NCBI RefSeq assembly: GCF_029946185.1 | Contig: NZ_JAQSEA010000118.1 | Location: forward strand, 1-48,588 | Reading direction: 5' to 3' | From: Prosthecobacter sp. | GTDB taxonomy: Bacteria > Verrucomicrobiota > Verrucomicrobiia > Verrucomicrobiales > Verrucomicrobiaceae | DNA: 48,588 nucleotides | In this document: positions 1-8,487 of the stretch, piece by piece | Layout of the letters: each line of letters starts with the position of its first letter | Numbering within the stretch: position 1 is the first letter of the stretch | Program-made: the position numbers and the translations under genes | Notes under the pieces: model-generated | Database searches by the model: none | What the model was told of the DNA's origin: nothing | Seen by the model: only the letters and a program-made list of their open reading frames with translations

Positions 1-3000
1 CGGTTGTTCAGCCTGGGAGCCAATGGAGGCACCCTGGAAGCCTCCGGGACGGGGGATTTGAAGTTCACCAACACGGGCAGCATGGGTTTCAACGGTCAGA
101 CAGGGGCGCGCACGCTCACCTTGCTGGGCTCCTATCTTGGGTTCAACACCATTGCGGCCGTCATTGGTGACAATGGGGGCGCGACTTCAGTGTTAAAAAA
201 TAGCGGGGGAAAATGGGTTTTTACCGGTAACAACACCTACTCAGGCACGACCACCATCAGCGGAGGGGTGCTGCAGATAGGCCACAACACCGCCAGCGGA
301 AGCGTGGGGACGGGCAATATTGTGGACAACGGGGTGCTTGTGTTGTTCCGGTCAGACGCCTTCACCTTGTCCAATGTCATCAGTGGTACAGGAACAGTCA
401 GCCAAGCCCAGGGAATGGCCACACTCTCGGGACTGAACACCTACACCGGGTTCACCTCGATCAGTGGCGGCACCCTGATCGCGGACACTCTGGCCAATGG
501 CGGGAGCGCCAGCAGCATCGGGGCATCCTCGTCCGCGGCCAACAACCTTCAGGTCAACGGAGGTACGCTCAAGTACACCGGTGCAGGTGCGAGCACTGAC
601 AGACTTTTTAGTGCGGGAGTGACGACAACCATCGACGCATCGGGAACCGGAGCTTTGAATTTCACCAATACAGGATCGATGGGGCTGTCTTTTTCAGCAG
701 CGCGTATGCTCATGCTCACCGGGACCAACACCGACAACAACACGCTGGCTGCATTGATCAGTGAGAACTCGGGGGCCACCACGCTGCTCAAGAGCGGCGC
801 TGGAACCTGGGTGCTGTCCGGAGCGAATACCTACACAGGTAAAACCACTATTGCCGGTGGGGTGCTCTCGATTTCAAGTCTTGCCAACGGAGGCTCCGCC
901 AGCAACATCGGAGCAAGCACGAGTGCCGCGACCAACCTGGTGCTCAATGGAGGTGCGTTGCAGTACACCGGTGCGGGAGCCAGCACCGACCGGCTGTTTA
1001 GCGTGGGCACGAGCGGCGGCACGCTGGATGCCTCCGGGACTGGGGCGGTGGACTTCACCAACACGGGCAGCATGGGTTTCAACAGCCAGAGCGGCGTACG
1101 CGTCCTGACCCTCACAGGCACAAACACGGGGAGCAACACTCTCGCTGCGGTGATCGGCGACAACGGCGGGGCCACTTCGCTGGTGAAATCTGGCAGCGGC
1201 ACCTGGGTGTTGACCGGAACGAATACCTACTCTGGCACCACGACCATCAATGACGGCGTGCTGCAGGTCGGCAATGGCAGCACCACCGGCAAGCTGGGCA
1301 GCGGTGGGGTGATCAACAAAGCCAGTCTGGTGGTCAACCGCTCGGACGCAGTGACGATCTCCAACACCATCAGCGGCAACGGTTCATTCATTCAGGCGGG
1401 CGCTGGAACGACCACGCTCAGCGGCAGCAATTCGTACACCGGGGCGACGATCATCACCGCAGGGGTCCTCAAAGTCTCTGTCATGGCCAACGGCGGGAGC
1501 AGCAGCAACATGGGCGCAGCGTCAAACGTGGCTGAGAATCTGGTGCTCAACGGAGGCATCCTGCAATACACCGGAACAGGTGCGAGCACGGACCGGCTGT
1601 TCAGCCTGGGCCTTGCCAGCGGAGGCATTGATGTGTCCGGCAGCGGCAACTTGAACTTTACCAACACGGGCAGCATGGGGTTCAACGGCGAGAGTGGTGA
1701 GCGCACGCTGGTGCTTTCCGGGACGAACACGACCGGGGTGAACGTCATCGCCGCAGCCATCGGAGACTTTGGCGGGGCCACCTCAGTGAGCATCGAAGGC
1801 GACGCCACCTGGCTGCTCACCGGAGCCAACACCTACACGGGAGCCACGACCGTGAGTTCCGGGGTGTTGAAAATCGGTGGCAGCAATCTGGAATCAGCCA
1901 TCATTGTGGGAGCGCATGCCACCTTGGAATTGAATGGACTGAACACGCGCATTGGCTCGCTGGCCGGCTCAGGCACCGTGCAAAACAACTCCACCACTGC
2001 GGCCACGCTGACGACCAGCGGCAACAACTCCAGCACCATCTTCAGCGGAGTCATTCAAGACGGTGGATCAGGAGCGTTGTCCTTGGTCAAAGAAGGTTTG
2101 GGGACGTTCACGCTGACCGGCACCAACACCTATGCCGGAACCACCACGATCAGTGCGGGCGAGCTTCAGATCGGCTCGGGAGGCACGACGGGGACGCTCG
2201 GCACGGGAGCTGTGACCAACAACGCCAGCCTCATCATCAACCGTTCGGATGCCCTCACCGTTGCCAATGCGATCAGCGGCAGTGGTGCCTTCACGCAAGC
2301 GGGTTCAGGCACCACGACGCTGACGGGTGACAACAGCTACAGCGGGAGTACGACGATCAACGCAGGGGTGCTGAGTGTGTCTGTTCTCGCGAATGGTGGC
2401 AGCAACAGCAATCTGGGGGCGTCCACCAGTGCTGCGACGAACCTGGTGCTCAATGGTGGCACTCTGCAATATACTGGCGGAAACACCCGCACGGACCGGC
2501 TGTTTAGTGTTGGCAGCAACGGTGGCACCCTGGATGCTTCGGGCACGGGAGCGGTGAACTTTACCAACACTGGCAGCATGGGTTTTAACGGTCAGAGCGG
2601 CATCCGCACGCTGACGCTCACCGGAACGAATGCCGGTGACAACATTCTTGCGGCAGTGATTGGTGACAATGGTGGTGCGACGGTGCTGACCAAATCCGGC
2701 ACCGGCACCTGGGTGCTCACGGGAGCCAACAGCTACACCGGCACCACGACCATCAGTGAAGGCACGCTGCAGATCGGTGACGGTGGCACCACGGGTTCTT
2801 TGTCCACGAGCAGTGCTCTCGTGAACGATGGCACTCTGGCATTCAAGCGCACGGATGCGGTGACGCAGGGAACCGATTTTGCCAGTGTGATCAGCGGCAG
2901 CGGTGGGGTGACTCAGGCCGGGAGCGGGACGCTGACCCTCAATGGTGACAATACCTATGCAGGGGCGACGAACGTGCGCGCCGGCACGCTGGAGGTGACC

Positions 3001-4992
3001 AGCAACAATGCGCTGGGCACGGGTGACGCAGGCACCACTGTGAGCAGCGGCGGGACGCTGCTGCTCAACAACGTGAACTACAGCACTTCCGAAGCGCTGA
3101 AGCTCAATGGCAGCGGTGCGGGCGGTGGAGGGGCGCTGCGCAACAACGGCACGAGCACCTACACGGGAGCGATCGCGGCTGAGACGAATGCGAGCATCAA
3201 TACGGGTGGTGGTGTTTTGAATCTGACGGGCGGTCTGGTGAAGGACGGCACCGTGCTCACCATTACGGGTGGTGGGACGGTGAATGTGAGCGGCACAGGC
3301 ATCAGTGGAACCAGCGCCAGCTCGGATCTGGTGGTGGATGGAACGACGCTGGTGGTCAGCGCCGACAGCGACTACAACGGCCCCACGACGGTGCAGAACA
3401 ATGCCACTTTGATCGCCAACGCTGCGGTGACGACGACACGGCTTGATCTCAGCAGCGACAGTCTGCTGGCTGGAACGGGTGCCATCACCACGGCGGTGAA
3501 CCAGTCCGTCTTCATCAATGGCACGCTCAGCGTCGGTGATCCGGGGGTGGTGGCAACGGCGACGAACTTTGCACTCACTACGTCGGGCTCGGCTGCTGTG
3601 GTGATGGGCGCGGGCGGCGTTATCCGGCTGGATCTTTTCAGCGGCGCGGGTCTGGGAAACAATCTCAGCAATTCCACGGCGGCGGATTCCATCAATCTTC
3701 ATGGTCAGCTGGACGCCACGGCTGGCGGCACTGTGGTCATTGGCAATCCCAATGGCATGGCCGGCTTTCATGGCGGTGACCAATGGCAGCTTGTTCATCT
3801 CAATGCCGGCGATGCGAATGCTGGCGGCTTCATCTCGACGCTTGCTTTGAATGACAGCAGCTTGGGGCTGGCGAGCGGTGTTACCAGTTATCTTGATCAA
3901 TCCGATGGTGTGTTCTCCATCATCGACACGAATGGCGGGCTGGCGCTTGCCGCTGTCCAGGGGCAGGCATTGATTGCAGGCAGCAACACGGTCACGAGTG
4001 ATCTTAACGGGCATCTTTTTAACCTTCGGTCTGGCGGCGGTGAGGAAGATTCTGACTCTGATTCCATTACTGCCGCACTTGATGAAGGAGTCATTGTTGG
4101 TCAGGGGGACGGCGACCCCAAGAAGGAGTCGCCCATTGCCAAACGTGTGGCGCGTTCGCGTCAGTGGGAGGTGTTTGCCACGGTGAACTACGGCAATGTC
4201 AAACTTAACGCGATCCGGACTCAGTCTGGTGTGCAGGTGGACTCCTGGGCGTCTGGAGTCGGTGCCGAGCGTCATTTCTCACGGGGGGTGACGCTTGGAT
4301 TCGCGGCGTCCTTTTTGCAGAGCAGCCAGGGGTACACTGGAAATGCCGGCAGTGTGGATCTCGAAGGTCCGGCGCTCTCTGCCTACATCTCCTATGTGCG
4401 TGGCAGGTTCTGGAACAGCCTGCTCTACAGCTTTGGCACCTATCAGATGGACTCCATTCGCAATGCGGGTGTGCCTTTCCCGACGGCCTTTGGCTCGACC
4501 CGTACGTACACGCACTCGGTGCAGTACAACACGGGCTGGAGCTTCCGCTTCCAGAACGACACGCTGGTGACTGGCCCCTTTCTCGGGGTGGACTACTTGT
4601 ATGGCTCGGTGGACGCCTACAGTGAAACTGGGGGTGGTCTGGCGGCCTTGCGTTACAGCGCGCAAAGCTTTCAATCGCTGGTCAGTCGAGTTGGCTGGTC
4701 TGCGTCCAAGCAGATGAAGACGCGCTTTGCGACGATCACTCCGCAGGTGCAGCTGAGCTATGAGCGGCAGAACATTAAAAATAACAACGGCAGCAGTGTG
4801 TCGCTGATCAATGTGCCCTTTTCGGCCACTGGTGGCAGTCAGACGCCCGGCCAAGACTATTTGGTGGCTGGGATGGGGGTGAGCTTTGCTTTCACGGACC
4901 AGTTCAGCCTCATGTTGTCCTACCAGGGGCAGTTTTTCCGCCATGATATGCAGGCGCACTTTGGCAGCGTCCGCTTCAGCTATCGGTACTAG
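1..4992 (+). CDS. Giant autotransporter with beta-strand repeats (5' end missing)
   Basis: The reading frame is open from the first base, so the start and the signal peptide lie outside the window; about 1663 residues are visible. Nearly all of the first 1100 residues are Gly/Thr/Ser/Asn-rich repeats of the autotransporter-associated beta-strand (PATR) type, with recurring phrases such as GTNTYSGTTTI, NGGTLQYTG, TDRLFS and NTGSMGFNG. Larger modules starting at TDRLFS recur near bases 1, 600, 985, 1590 and 2495. After a less repetitive linker, the last 277 residues (from RQWEVF, base 4159) look like an autotransporter beta-barrel: alternating hydrophobic strands and a final aromatic residue (FSYRY). 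The family exports its passenger as a beta-helix through this outer-membrane barrel. The ligand cannot be read from the sequence; adhesion is only a guess. Confidence in the class is high. Confidence 0.9.
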   Translation, partial: RLFSLGANGGTLEASGTGDLKFTNTGSMGFNGQTGARTLTLLGSYLGFNTIAAVIGDNGGATSVLKNSGGKWVFTGNNTYSGTTTISGGVLQIGHNTASGSVGTGNIVDNGVLVLFRSDAFTLSNVISGTGTVSQAQGMATLSGLNTYTGFTSISGGTLIADTLANGGSASSIGASSSAANNLQVNGGTLKYTGAGASTDRLFSAGVTTTIDASGTGALNFTNTGSMGLSFSAARMLMLTGTNTDNNTLAALISENSGATTLLKSGAGTWVLSGANTYTGKTTIAGGVLSISSLANGGSASNIGASTSAATNLVLNGGALQYTGAGASTDRLFSVGTSGGTLDASGTGAVDFTNTGSMGFNSQSGVRVLTLTGTNTGSNTLAAVIGDNGGATSLVKSGSGTWVLTGTNTYSGTTTINDGVLQVGNGSTTGKLGSGGVINKASLVVNRSDAVTISNTISGNGSFIQAGAGTTTLSGSNSYTGATIITAGVLKVSVMANGGSSSNMGAASNVAENLVLNGGILQYTGTGASTDRLFSLGLASGGIDVSGSGNLNFTNTGSMGFNGESGERTLVLSGTNTTGVNVIAAAIGDFGGATSVSIEGDATWLLTGANTYTGATTVSSGVLKIGGSNLESAIIVGAHATLELNGLNTRIGSLAGSGTVQNNSTTAATLTTSGNNSSTIFSGVIQDGGSGALSLVKEGLGTFTLTGTNTYAGTTTISAGELQIGSGGTTGTLGTGAVTNNASLIINRSDALTVANAISGSGAFTQAGSGTTTLTGDNSYSGSTTINAGVLSVSVLANGGSNSNLGASTSAATNLVLNGGTLQYTGGNTRTDRLFSVGSNGGTLDASGTGAVNFTNTGSMGFNGQSGIRTLTLTGTNAGDNILAAVIGDNGGATVLTKSGTGTWVLTGANSYTGTTTISEGTLQIGDGGTTGSLSTSSALVNDGTLAFKRTDAVTQGTDFASVISGSGGVTQAGSGTLTLNGDNTYAGATNVRAGTLEVTSNNALGTGDAGTTVSSGGTLLLNNVNYSTSEALKLNGSGAGGGGALRNNGTSTYTGAIAAETNASINTGGGVLNLTGGLVKDGTVLTITGGGTVNVSGTGISGTSASSDLVVDGTTLVVSADSDYNGPTTVQNNATLIANAAVTTTRLDLSSDSLLAGTGAITTAVNQSVFINGTLSVGDPGVVATATNFALTTSGSAAVVMGAGGVIRLDLFSGAGLGNNLSNSTAADSINLHGQLDATAGGTVVIGNPNGMAGFHGGDQWQLVHLNAGDANAGGFISTLALNDSSLGLASGVTSYLDQSDGVFSIIDTNGGLALAAVQGQALIAGSNTVTSDLNGHLFNLRSGGGEEDSDSDSITAALDEGVIVGQGDGDPKKESPIAKRVARSRQWEVFATVNYGNVKLNAIRTQSGVQVDSWASGVGAERHFSRGVTLGFAASFLQSSQGYTGNAGSVDLEGPALSAYISYVRGRFWNSLLYSFGTYQMDSIRNAGVPFPTAFGSTRTYTHSVQYNTGWSFRFQNDTLVTGPFLGVDYLYGSVDAYSETGGGLAALRYSAQSFQSLVSRVGWSASKQMKTRFATITPQVQLSYERQNIKNNNGSSVSLINVPFSATGGSQTPGQDYLVAGMGVSFAFTDQFSLMLSYQGQFFRHDMQAHFGSVRFSYRY

Positions 4993-5107
4993 GAGAGGCT
5001 GCGCTTGTCTTTCAGAAGGCGCGGTGGTTTGCGGAGGCAGCCAATCTTACGGTGGCACGCATGCAAGCCAGCGGCAGAGGAGTGCGGCGGGACACGTTGC
5101 GGACGCC

Positions 5108-5131
5108 CATTCTTCGCTAAAGCTACGAATG
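5108..5131. repeat. Imperfect palindrome in gap after the autotransporter gene
   Basis: A 24-nt near-palindrome: the first 12 bases match the reverse complement of the last 12 at 9 positions. It lies in the 329-bp non-coding gap between the autotransporter stop and the end of corA. It has the look of a REP-type intergenic repeat, but no second copy is present in this window. Confidence 0.35.
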
Positions 5132-5198
5132 ACAAGCTGCTGGAACCCGGCGTGGCTTTGAGGAGTGCTGGGTTTGCTGGCCCGGATTGTCTGCGATA

Positions 5199-5261
5199 CC
5201 CAGGGTCGCCTCGCTGAGGCTTGGCTGACCCTGGGCTGAGTCCGCAGCCCCTTCAGGGCTG
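5199..5261. repeat. Two adjacent palindromic hairpins (REP-like)
   Basis: The first hairpin has a perfect 9-bp stem, CCCAGGGTC (5199-5207) with GACCCTGGG (5227-5235), enclosing a second small stem GCCTC/GAGGC. Ten bases later CAGCCC (5245-5250) pairs with GGGCTG (5256-5261) around a 5-nt loop. They lie between two convergent genes, where they could act as a bidirectional transcription stop or belong to a dispersed repeat family. There is no T-run, so a classical terminator is not supported. Confidence 0.55.
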
Positions 5262-5289
5262 GTGCGAAGCGGGGAGGGTGTGGCAAAGA

Positions 5290-5307
5290 GAAAACAGACC
5301 TGTTTTC
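5290..5307 (-). terminator. Possible terminator downstream of corA
   Basis: GAAAACAG and CTGTTTTC form a perfect inverted repeat with a 2-nt centre, 14 bases past the corA stop. Read on the minus strand it is followed by TCTTT. The stem is AT-rich and therefore weak, so it could equally be a small operator. Confidence 0.3.
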
Positions 5308-5321
5308 AATAGATCGTGGTA

Positions 5322-6296
5322 TTAGAGCAGGCGCTTGCTCTTGAAGTAAACGATGGGCAGGATCGCGGAGAGGACGATCAGGATCATGACGAGGATGAAG
5401 GCCCAGTCGTTGTTGGCGGCGGGTAGGCCGACGTTCATGCCGTAGATGCTGGCGATGAGGGTCGGAGGCATGAAGAGCACGCTGGCGACGGTAAAGATCT
5501 TGATGATCTGATTCTGCTGGATGTTGATGAGGCCGAGGGTGGACTCCAGCAGGAAGGTCATCTCCTGCGTCTGCTGGTTGGTGTAGTCGTCCATGCTCTT
5601 GATGTCGCGCATGACGCTGCGGAACTGCGCGGCGAGGTCTGCGCGCATCCAACTGGCGGCGTTGTTGAGGAAATACTGGAGCATGCGGCTGATGCTGAGG
5701 AGGCTCTCGCGTACATTGGCGACGAGGGCGCTGCGGCGGCCGAGGAGCTTGACGACATCGCTGAGGTCTTTTTCCATTGCCGCGTGCGCTTTGTGCGGAT
5801 CGAGGCTGAAGATGTCGCGGCAGATTTTTTTCATGTCGCCTTCGACGCTCTGCAACGCATCGGCGATGCGGGCGACGATGAGTTCGAGCAGGAGGAGAAA
5901 GACCGCATCACTGGTGAGGGGCATGGTGCACTGACGCTTCGCCTGATCCGCGAGAATGCGGAAGGACAGGGGGTCTGCATAGCGCACGGTGGTGAGGCAG
6001 TCCGGTGCGATGACGAAGGAGATGGAGGTGTTGTCGGGATCTGGATTGTCCAGACCGACGGGGAGCCACGCGGTCATGTAGAGCGTGCCCTTCTCGGTGT
6101 AGAGTCGGCTGGATTCCTCGATCTCCTGCATTTCTTCACGCGTGGGGAGCTGGTATTCGAGCCATTTTTCCGCTTCGAGTTCCTCGGCACGGCCGGGGTT
6201 CAGCAAATCGAGGAAGACGAGATTATCCGGGAAGGGATGGGTCTTTTCGTCATTCCAGTCGATGAGCTGTCCTTGCTGTGTGATGAGTCGAACCAT
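5322..6296 (-). CDS. corA: CorA-type magnesium/divalent-cation channel
   Basis: A 324-residue protein of the CorA family, which forms homopentameric inner-membrane channels for Mg2+ (or Co2+/Ni2+). The family signature YGMN is at residues 285-288, between the two C-terminal membrane helices. The first helix runs through ASVLFMPPTLIASI and the second through FILVMILIVLSAILPIVYF, and the protein ends in the basic tail KSKRLL. The N-terminal two thirds is the acidic, helical cytoplasmic funnel typical of the family. I start it at MVRLITQQ: the upstream in-frame extension is proline-rich and not family-like. It is read towards the palindrome-rich gap and is separated from the rhodanese gene by 80 bases. 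The exact ion cannot be told from sequence. Confidence 0.92.
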   Translation of the reverse strand: MVRLITQQGQLIDWNDEKTHPFPDNLVFLDLLNPGRAEELEAEKWLEYQLPTREEMQEIEESSRLYTEKGTLYMTAWLPVGLDNPDPDNTSISFVIAPDCLTTVRYADPLSFRILADQAKRQCTMPLTSDAVFLLLLELIVARIADALQSVEGDMKKICRDIFSLDPHKAHAAMEKDLSDVVKLLGRRSALVANVRESLLSISRMLQYFLNNAASWMRADLAAQFRSVMRDIKSMDDYTNQQTQEMTFLLESTLGLINIQQNQIIKIFTVASVLFMPPTLIASIYGMNVGLPAANNDWAFILVMILIVLSAILPIVYFKSKRLL

Positions 6297-6376
6297 GCGT
6301 GCGTACGTGTGCGGGGGTAGCGTGAAGGGTAGTCGCGCAGGCACTGTGTGCCATAGCAATCTCGCCCGGATGTGTG

Positions 6377-6721
6377 TCAGTAACGTGGCGTGGAGGGATC
6401 GACCATGTCTGACCAGGCCTGGATGCCGCCGCGCATGCTCTGGGTGTGGGCAATGCCGCGCTGACGTAAAAACTCCGTGGCGCGGAGGCTGCGCATGCCG
6501 TGGTGGCAGTAGATGATGACGTGCTCCTGCGGATCGGTGAAAAGCTGTGGCGCCAACTCACCAAACTGGGATAAGGGCACCAGCTGGGCGTTTGGCAGGT
6601 GGCAGATATGCCATTCGCTTTCCTCGCGGCAGTCAACGAGCCGGAACGTGCGCTCGCCGGGACGCACCAGCAGACTGTTGACGTCCGTGGGGTCGATTTC
6701 GAGCAGTGTTTCCGGTGTCAT
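6377..6721 (-). CDS. Single-domain rhodanese-like protein
   Basis: A 114-residue cytoplasmic protein made of a single rhodanese fold. The active-site loop is CHHGMRS (Cys72-Ser78), a form common in GlpE/PspE-like sulfurtransferases, in which the cysteine carries a persulfide. The conserved DCREESEW stretch (residues 30-37) and the C-terminal RGGIQAW motif are also present. It follows the L,D-transpeptidase gene by 18 bases on the same strand and is probably co-transcribed. The sulfur acceptor is unknown; a role in general sulfur or thiol handling fits, with thioredoxin reductase two genes upstream. Confidence 0.9.
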   Translation of the reverse strand: MTPETLLEIDPTDVNSLLVRPGERTFRLVDCREESEWHICHLPNAQLVPLSQFGELAPQLFTDPQEHVIIYCHHGMRSLRATEFLRQRGIAHTQSMRGGIQAWSDMVDPSTPRY

Positions 6722-6739
6722 GACTTCAGCAGCTAATCA

Positions 6740-7354
6740 TCAAGGGCGAACCGTGACGGGGGTGCCTTTGGTGACGTTGTTGTAGAAAATAGTCGCCATG
6801 TGCGGCGGCATGCGAACGCAGCCATGGGAGGCGGCGTAGCCGGGGAGGAAGCCCTCATGCATGCCGATGCCGCCAACGAAGCGCATGAAATGGTGCATCT
6901 TGGAGCCTTCAAACTTTGCGCCGGGAGGTGCTTTGTCCTTGGTGACGTCAACGTTGGCCACGACGACATTGCCTGAGCTGTCTACAAAGTCGCCGTAGAG
7001 GTTGGATTTGTGCCACTGGTCCTTCTCGGTGACCTTAAAGTTTCCCGTTGTCGTCGCATGGCGTTCGTCGCCAGTGGAAAGCGCGGACACACCGGCGAGT
7101 GCGCCGCCTTTGTAGAAGTAGGCCTTCTGATCGCTGATATCAATGGTGATACTGGGAGCTCCGGACATGCCATCTCCATCCCAATAGGAGTCCTGATCGG
7201 CGTTGTACATTGCGGAATGCGGGACGGTTCCGGTGGAAAAAGCTTCGAGGTACTGCGTCTGTCCACGGGAACTCGAACTCTGGCAGGAAGCCAGGAGTGC
7301 GAAGGCAGAAAGAAGAACAAGACGGAGGGCTGGAGGGATCACCAAATGACTCAT
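6740..7354 (-). CDS. L,D-transpeptidase lipoprotein (YkuD domain)
   Basis: A 204-residue exported protein. The N-terminus is a lipoprotein signal with lipobox LASC, putting the lipidated cysteine at residue 24. The C-terminal half is a YkuD catalytic domain with His166 in GMHEGF and the active-site motif SHGCVRM (Cys179 nucleophile). Such enzymes make 3-3 peptidoglycan cross-links or attach outer-membrane lipoproteins to peptidoglycan. The region between residues 30 and 65 is a low-complexity Ser/Asp-rich linker. It precedes the rhodanese gene with an 18-bp gap. Whether it cross-links or anchors cannot be decided from sequence. Confidence 0.9.
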   Translation of the reverse strand: MSHLVIPPALRLVLLSAFALLASCQSSSSRGQTQYLEAFSTGTVPHSAMYNADQDSYWDGDGMSGAPSITIDISDQKAYFYKGGALAGVSALSTGDERHATTTGNFKVTEKDQWHKSNLYGDFVDSSGNVVVANVDVTKDKAPPGAKFEGSKMHHFMRFVGGIGMHEGFLPGYAASHGCVRMPPHMATIFYNNVTKGTPVTVRP

Positions 7355-7429
7355 GCGTGGGGGTTACGTGTGTGAGGCGTGAAAAGCCGCGACCATATGC
7401 CGTGGCGCGGCGTGTCTGTCCAGCTTCAA

Positions 7430-8362
7430 TCAATGCACGTCGTGATCGGCGAGGTAGCGCTCGGCCTCCAGGGCGGCGGCGCAGCCTTGGCCGGCGGCGG
7501 TGATGGCCTGGCGATAGACGTGGTCGGCGACGTCACCGGCGGCGAAGAGTCCTTCGGTCTTGGTGCGTGTGCCTTGGGTCTGCAGGATGTAGCCATTTTC
7601 GTCGGTATCGACGAGATCGCCGAGGAACTTGCCGTTGGGGACGTGGCCGATGGCGACGAAGACGCACTTGAGTTCCAGCTCGTTTTTCTCGCCGGTGACT
7701 AGGTTTTCGAGGGTGACGGCGCGCATTTCGCCCTTTTCGTCGGTGAGGTATTCAGAGACGGTGGAGTTCCAGACGGGCTTGATCTTCGGATTGGCGAGGG
7801 CGCGGTCAGCCATGATTTTTGAGGCGCGCAATTCGTCGCGGCGATGGATCAAATAAACGGTGCTGGCGAATTTGGTGAGGAAGCTGGCTTCTTCGCAGGC
7901 GCTGTCGCCGCCGCCGATGACGCAGACGGGGACGTTGCGGTAGAAGGCGCCGTCACAGGTGGCGCAGCTGGTCAAACCGCGGCCGATGAGGCTCTTTTCG
8001 TTGGGCAGGCCGAGATGCTTCGGGGAAGCGCCAGTGGCGACGATGACGGTGTGGGTCTCATAGACGGTGCCGCCGTCGGTGTGGACTTCGAAGTGGCCTG
8101 CAGCGGTCTTTTTGACGCTGCTGACGAGGGAGTACTCGATGCGTGCGCCGAACTTTTCCGACTGGGTCTGCATGTTCATCATCAGCTCCGGGCCCATGAT
8201 GCCATTGGGGAAGCCGGGGAAGTTTTCGACCTCTGTGGTCGTGGTGAGCTGGCCGCCGGGCATGTTGCCGGAGAGGATCAGGGGCTTGAGGTTGGCGCGG
8301 CCGGTGTAGATGGCTGCGGTATAGCCGGCGCAGCCGGTGCCGATGATGATGACGTTTTCCAT
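7430..8362 (-). CDS. trxB: Thioredoxin reductase
   Basis: A 310-residue flavoprotein of normal length that reduces thioredoxin with NADPH. The N-terminal FAD motif GTGCAG (residues 8-13) is seen, the redox-active pair is Cys133/Cys136 in CATCDGAF, the NADPH motif GGGDSACEE follows, and GLFAAGDVADHVYRQ is the second FAD contact near the C-terminus. I chose the ATG at MENVIIIG because the FAD strand begins directly there; an upstream in-frame start would add 20 Pro/Ser-rich residues. It is transcribed divergently from the MFS gene with 125 bases between them, which must hold both promoters. A 75-bp gap separates it from the L,D-transpeptidase gene downstream. Confidence 0.95.
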   Translation of the reverse strand: MENVIIIGTGCAGYTAAIYTGRANLKPLILSGNMPGGQLTTTTEVENFPGFPNGIMGPELMMNMQTQSEKFGARIEYSLVSSVKKTAAGHFEVHTDGGTVYETHTVIVATGASPKHLGLPNEKSLIGRGLTSCATCDGAFYRNVPVCVIGGGDSACEEASFLTKFASTVYLIHRRDELRASKIMADRALANPKIKPVWNSTVSEYLTDEKGEMRAVTLENLVTGEKNELELKCVFVAIGHVPNGKFLGDLVDTDENGYILQTQGTRTKTEGLFAAGDVADHVYRQAITAAGQGCAAALEAERYLADHDVH

Positions 8363-8487
8363 GGTGTGGTGTGGAGGGGGAGAAAAGGTCGCGGAAGATG
8401 AAAAGGCAGGGCGGGGGTGCAACCAACGCTTTTTACAGACTCGTTGTTGGAGTTTCCCGACTCCCGGCTTATTTCAAAATAACAACG

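Noticed and set aside
2305-4275. 656-codon open frame antisense to the autotransporter gene
   Set aside because: It is a by-product of the GC-rich, stop-poor repeats on the other strand. Its composition (Arg, Ala, His, Gln) fits no family, and the plus-strand gene is certain.
8371-8487. Longer N-terminus for the MFS transporter
   Set aside because: The extra residues are basic, not hydrophobic, and would overlap the trxB promoter region. ATG 8488 begins just before TM1.
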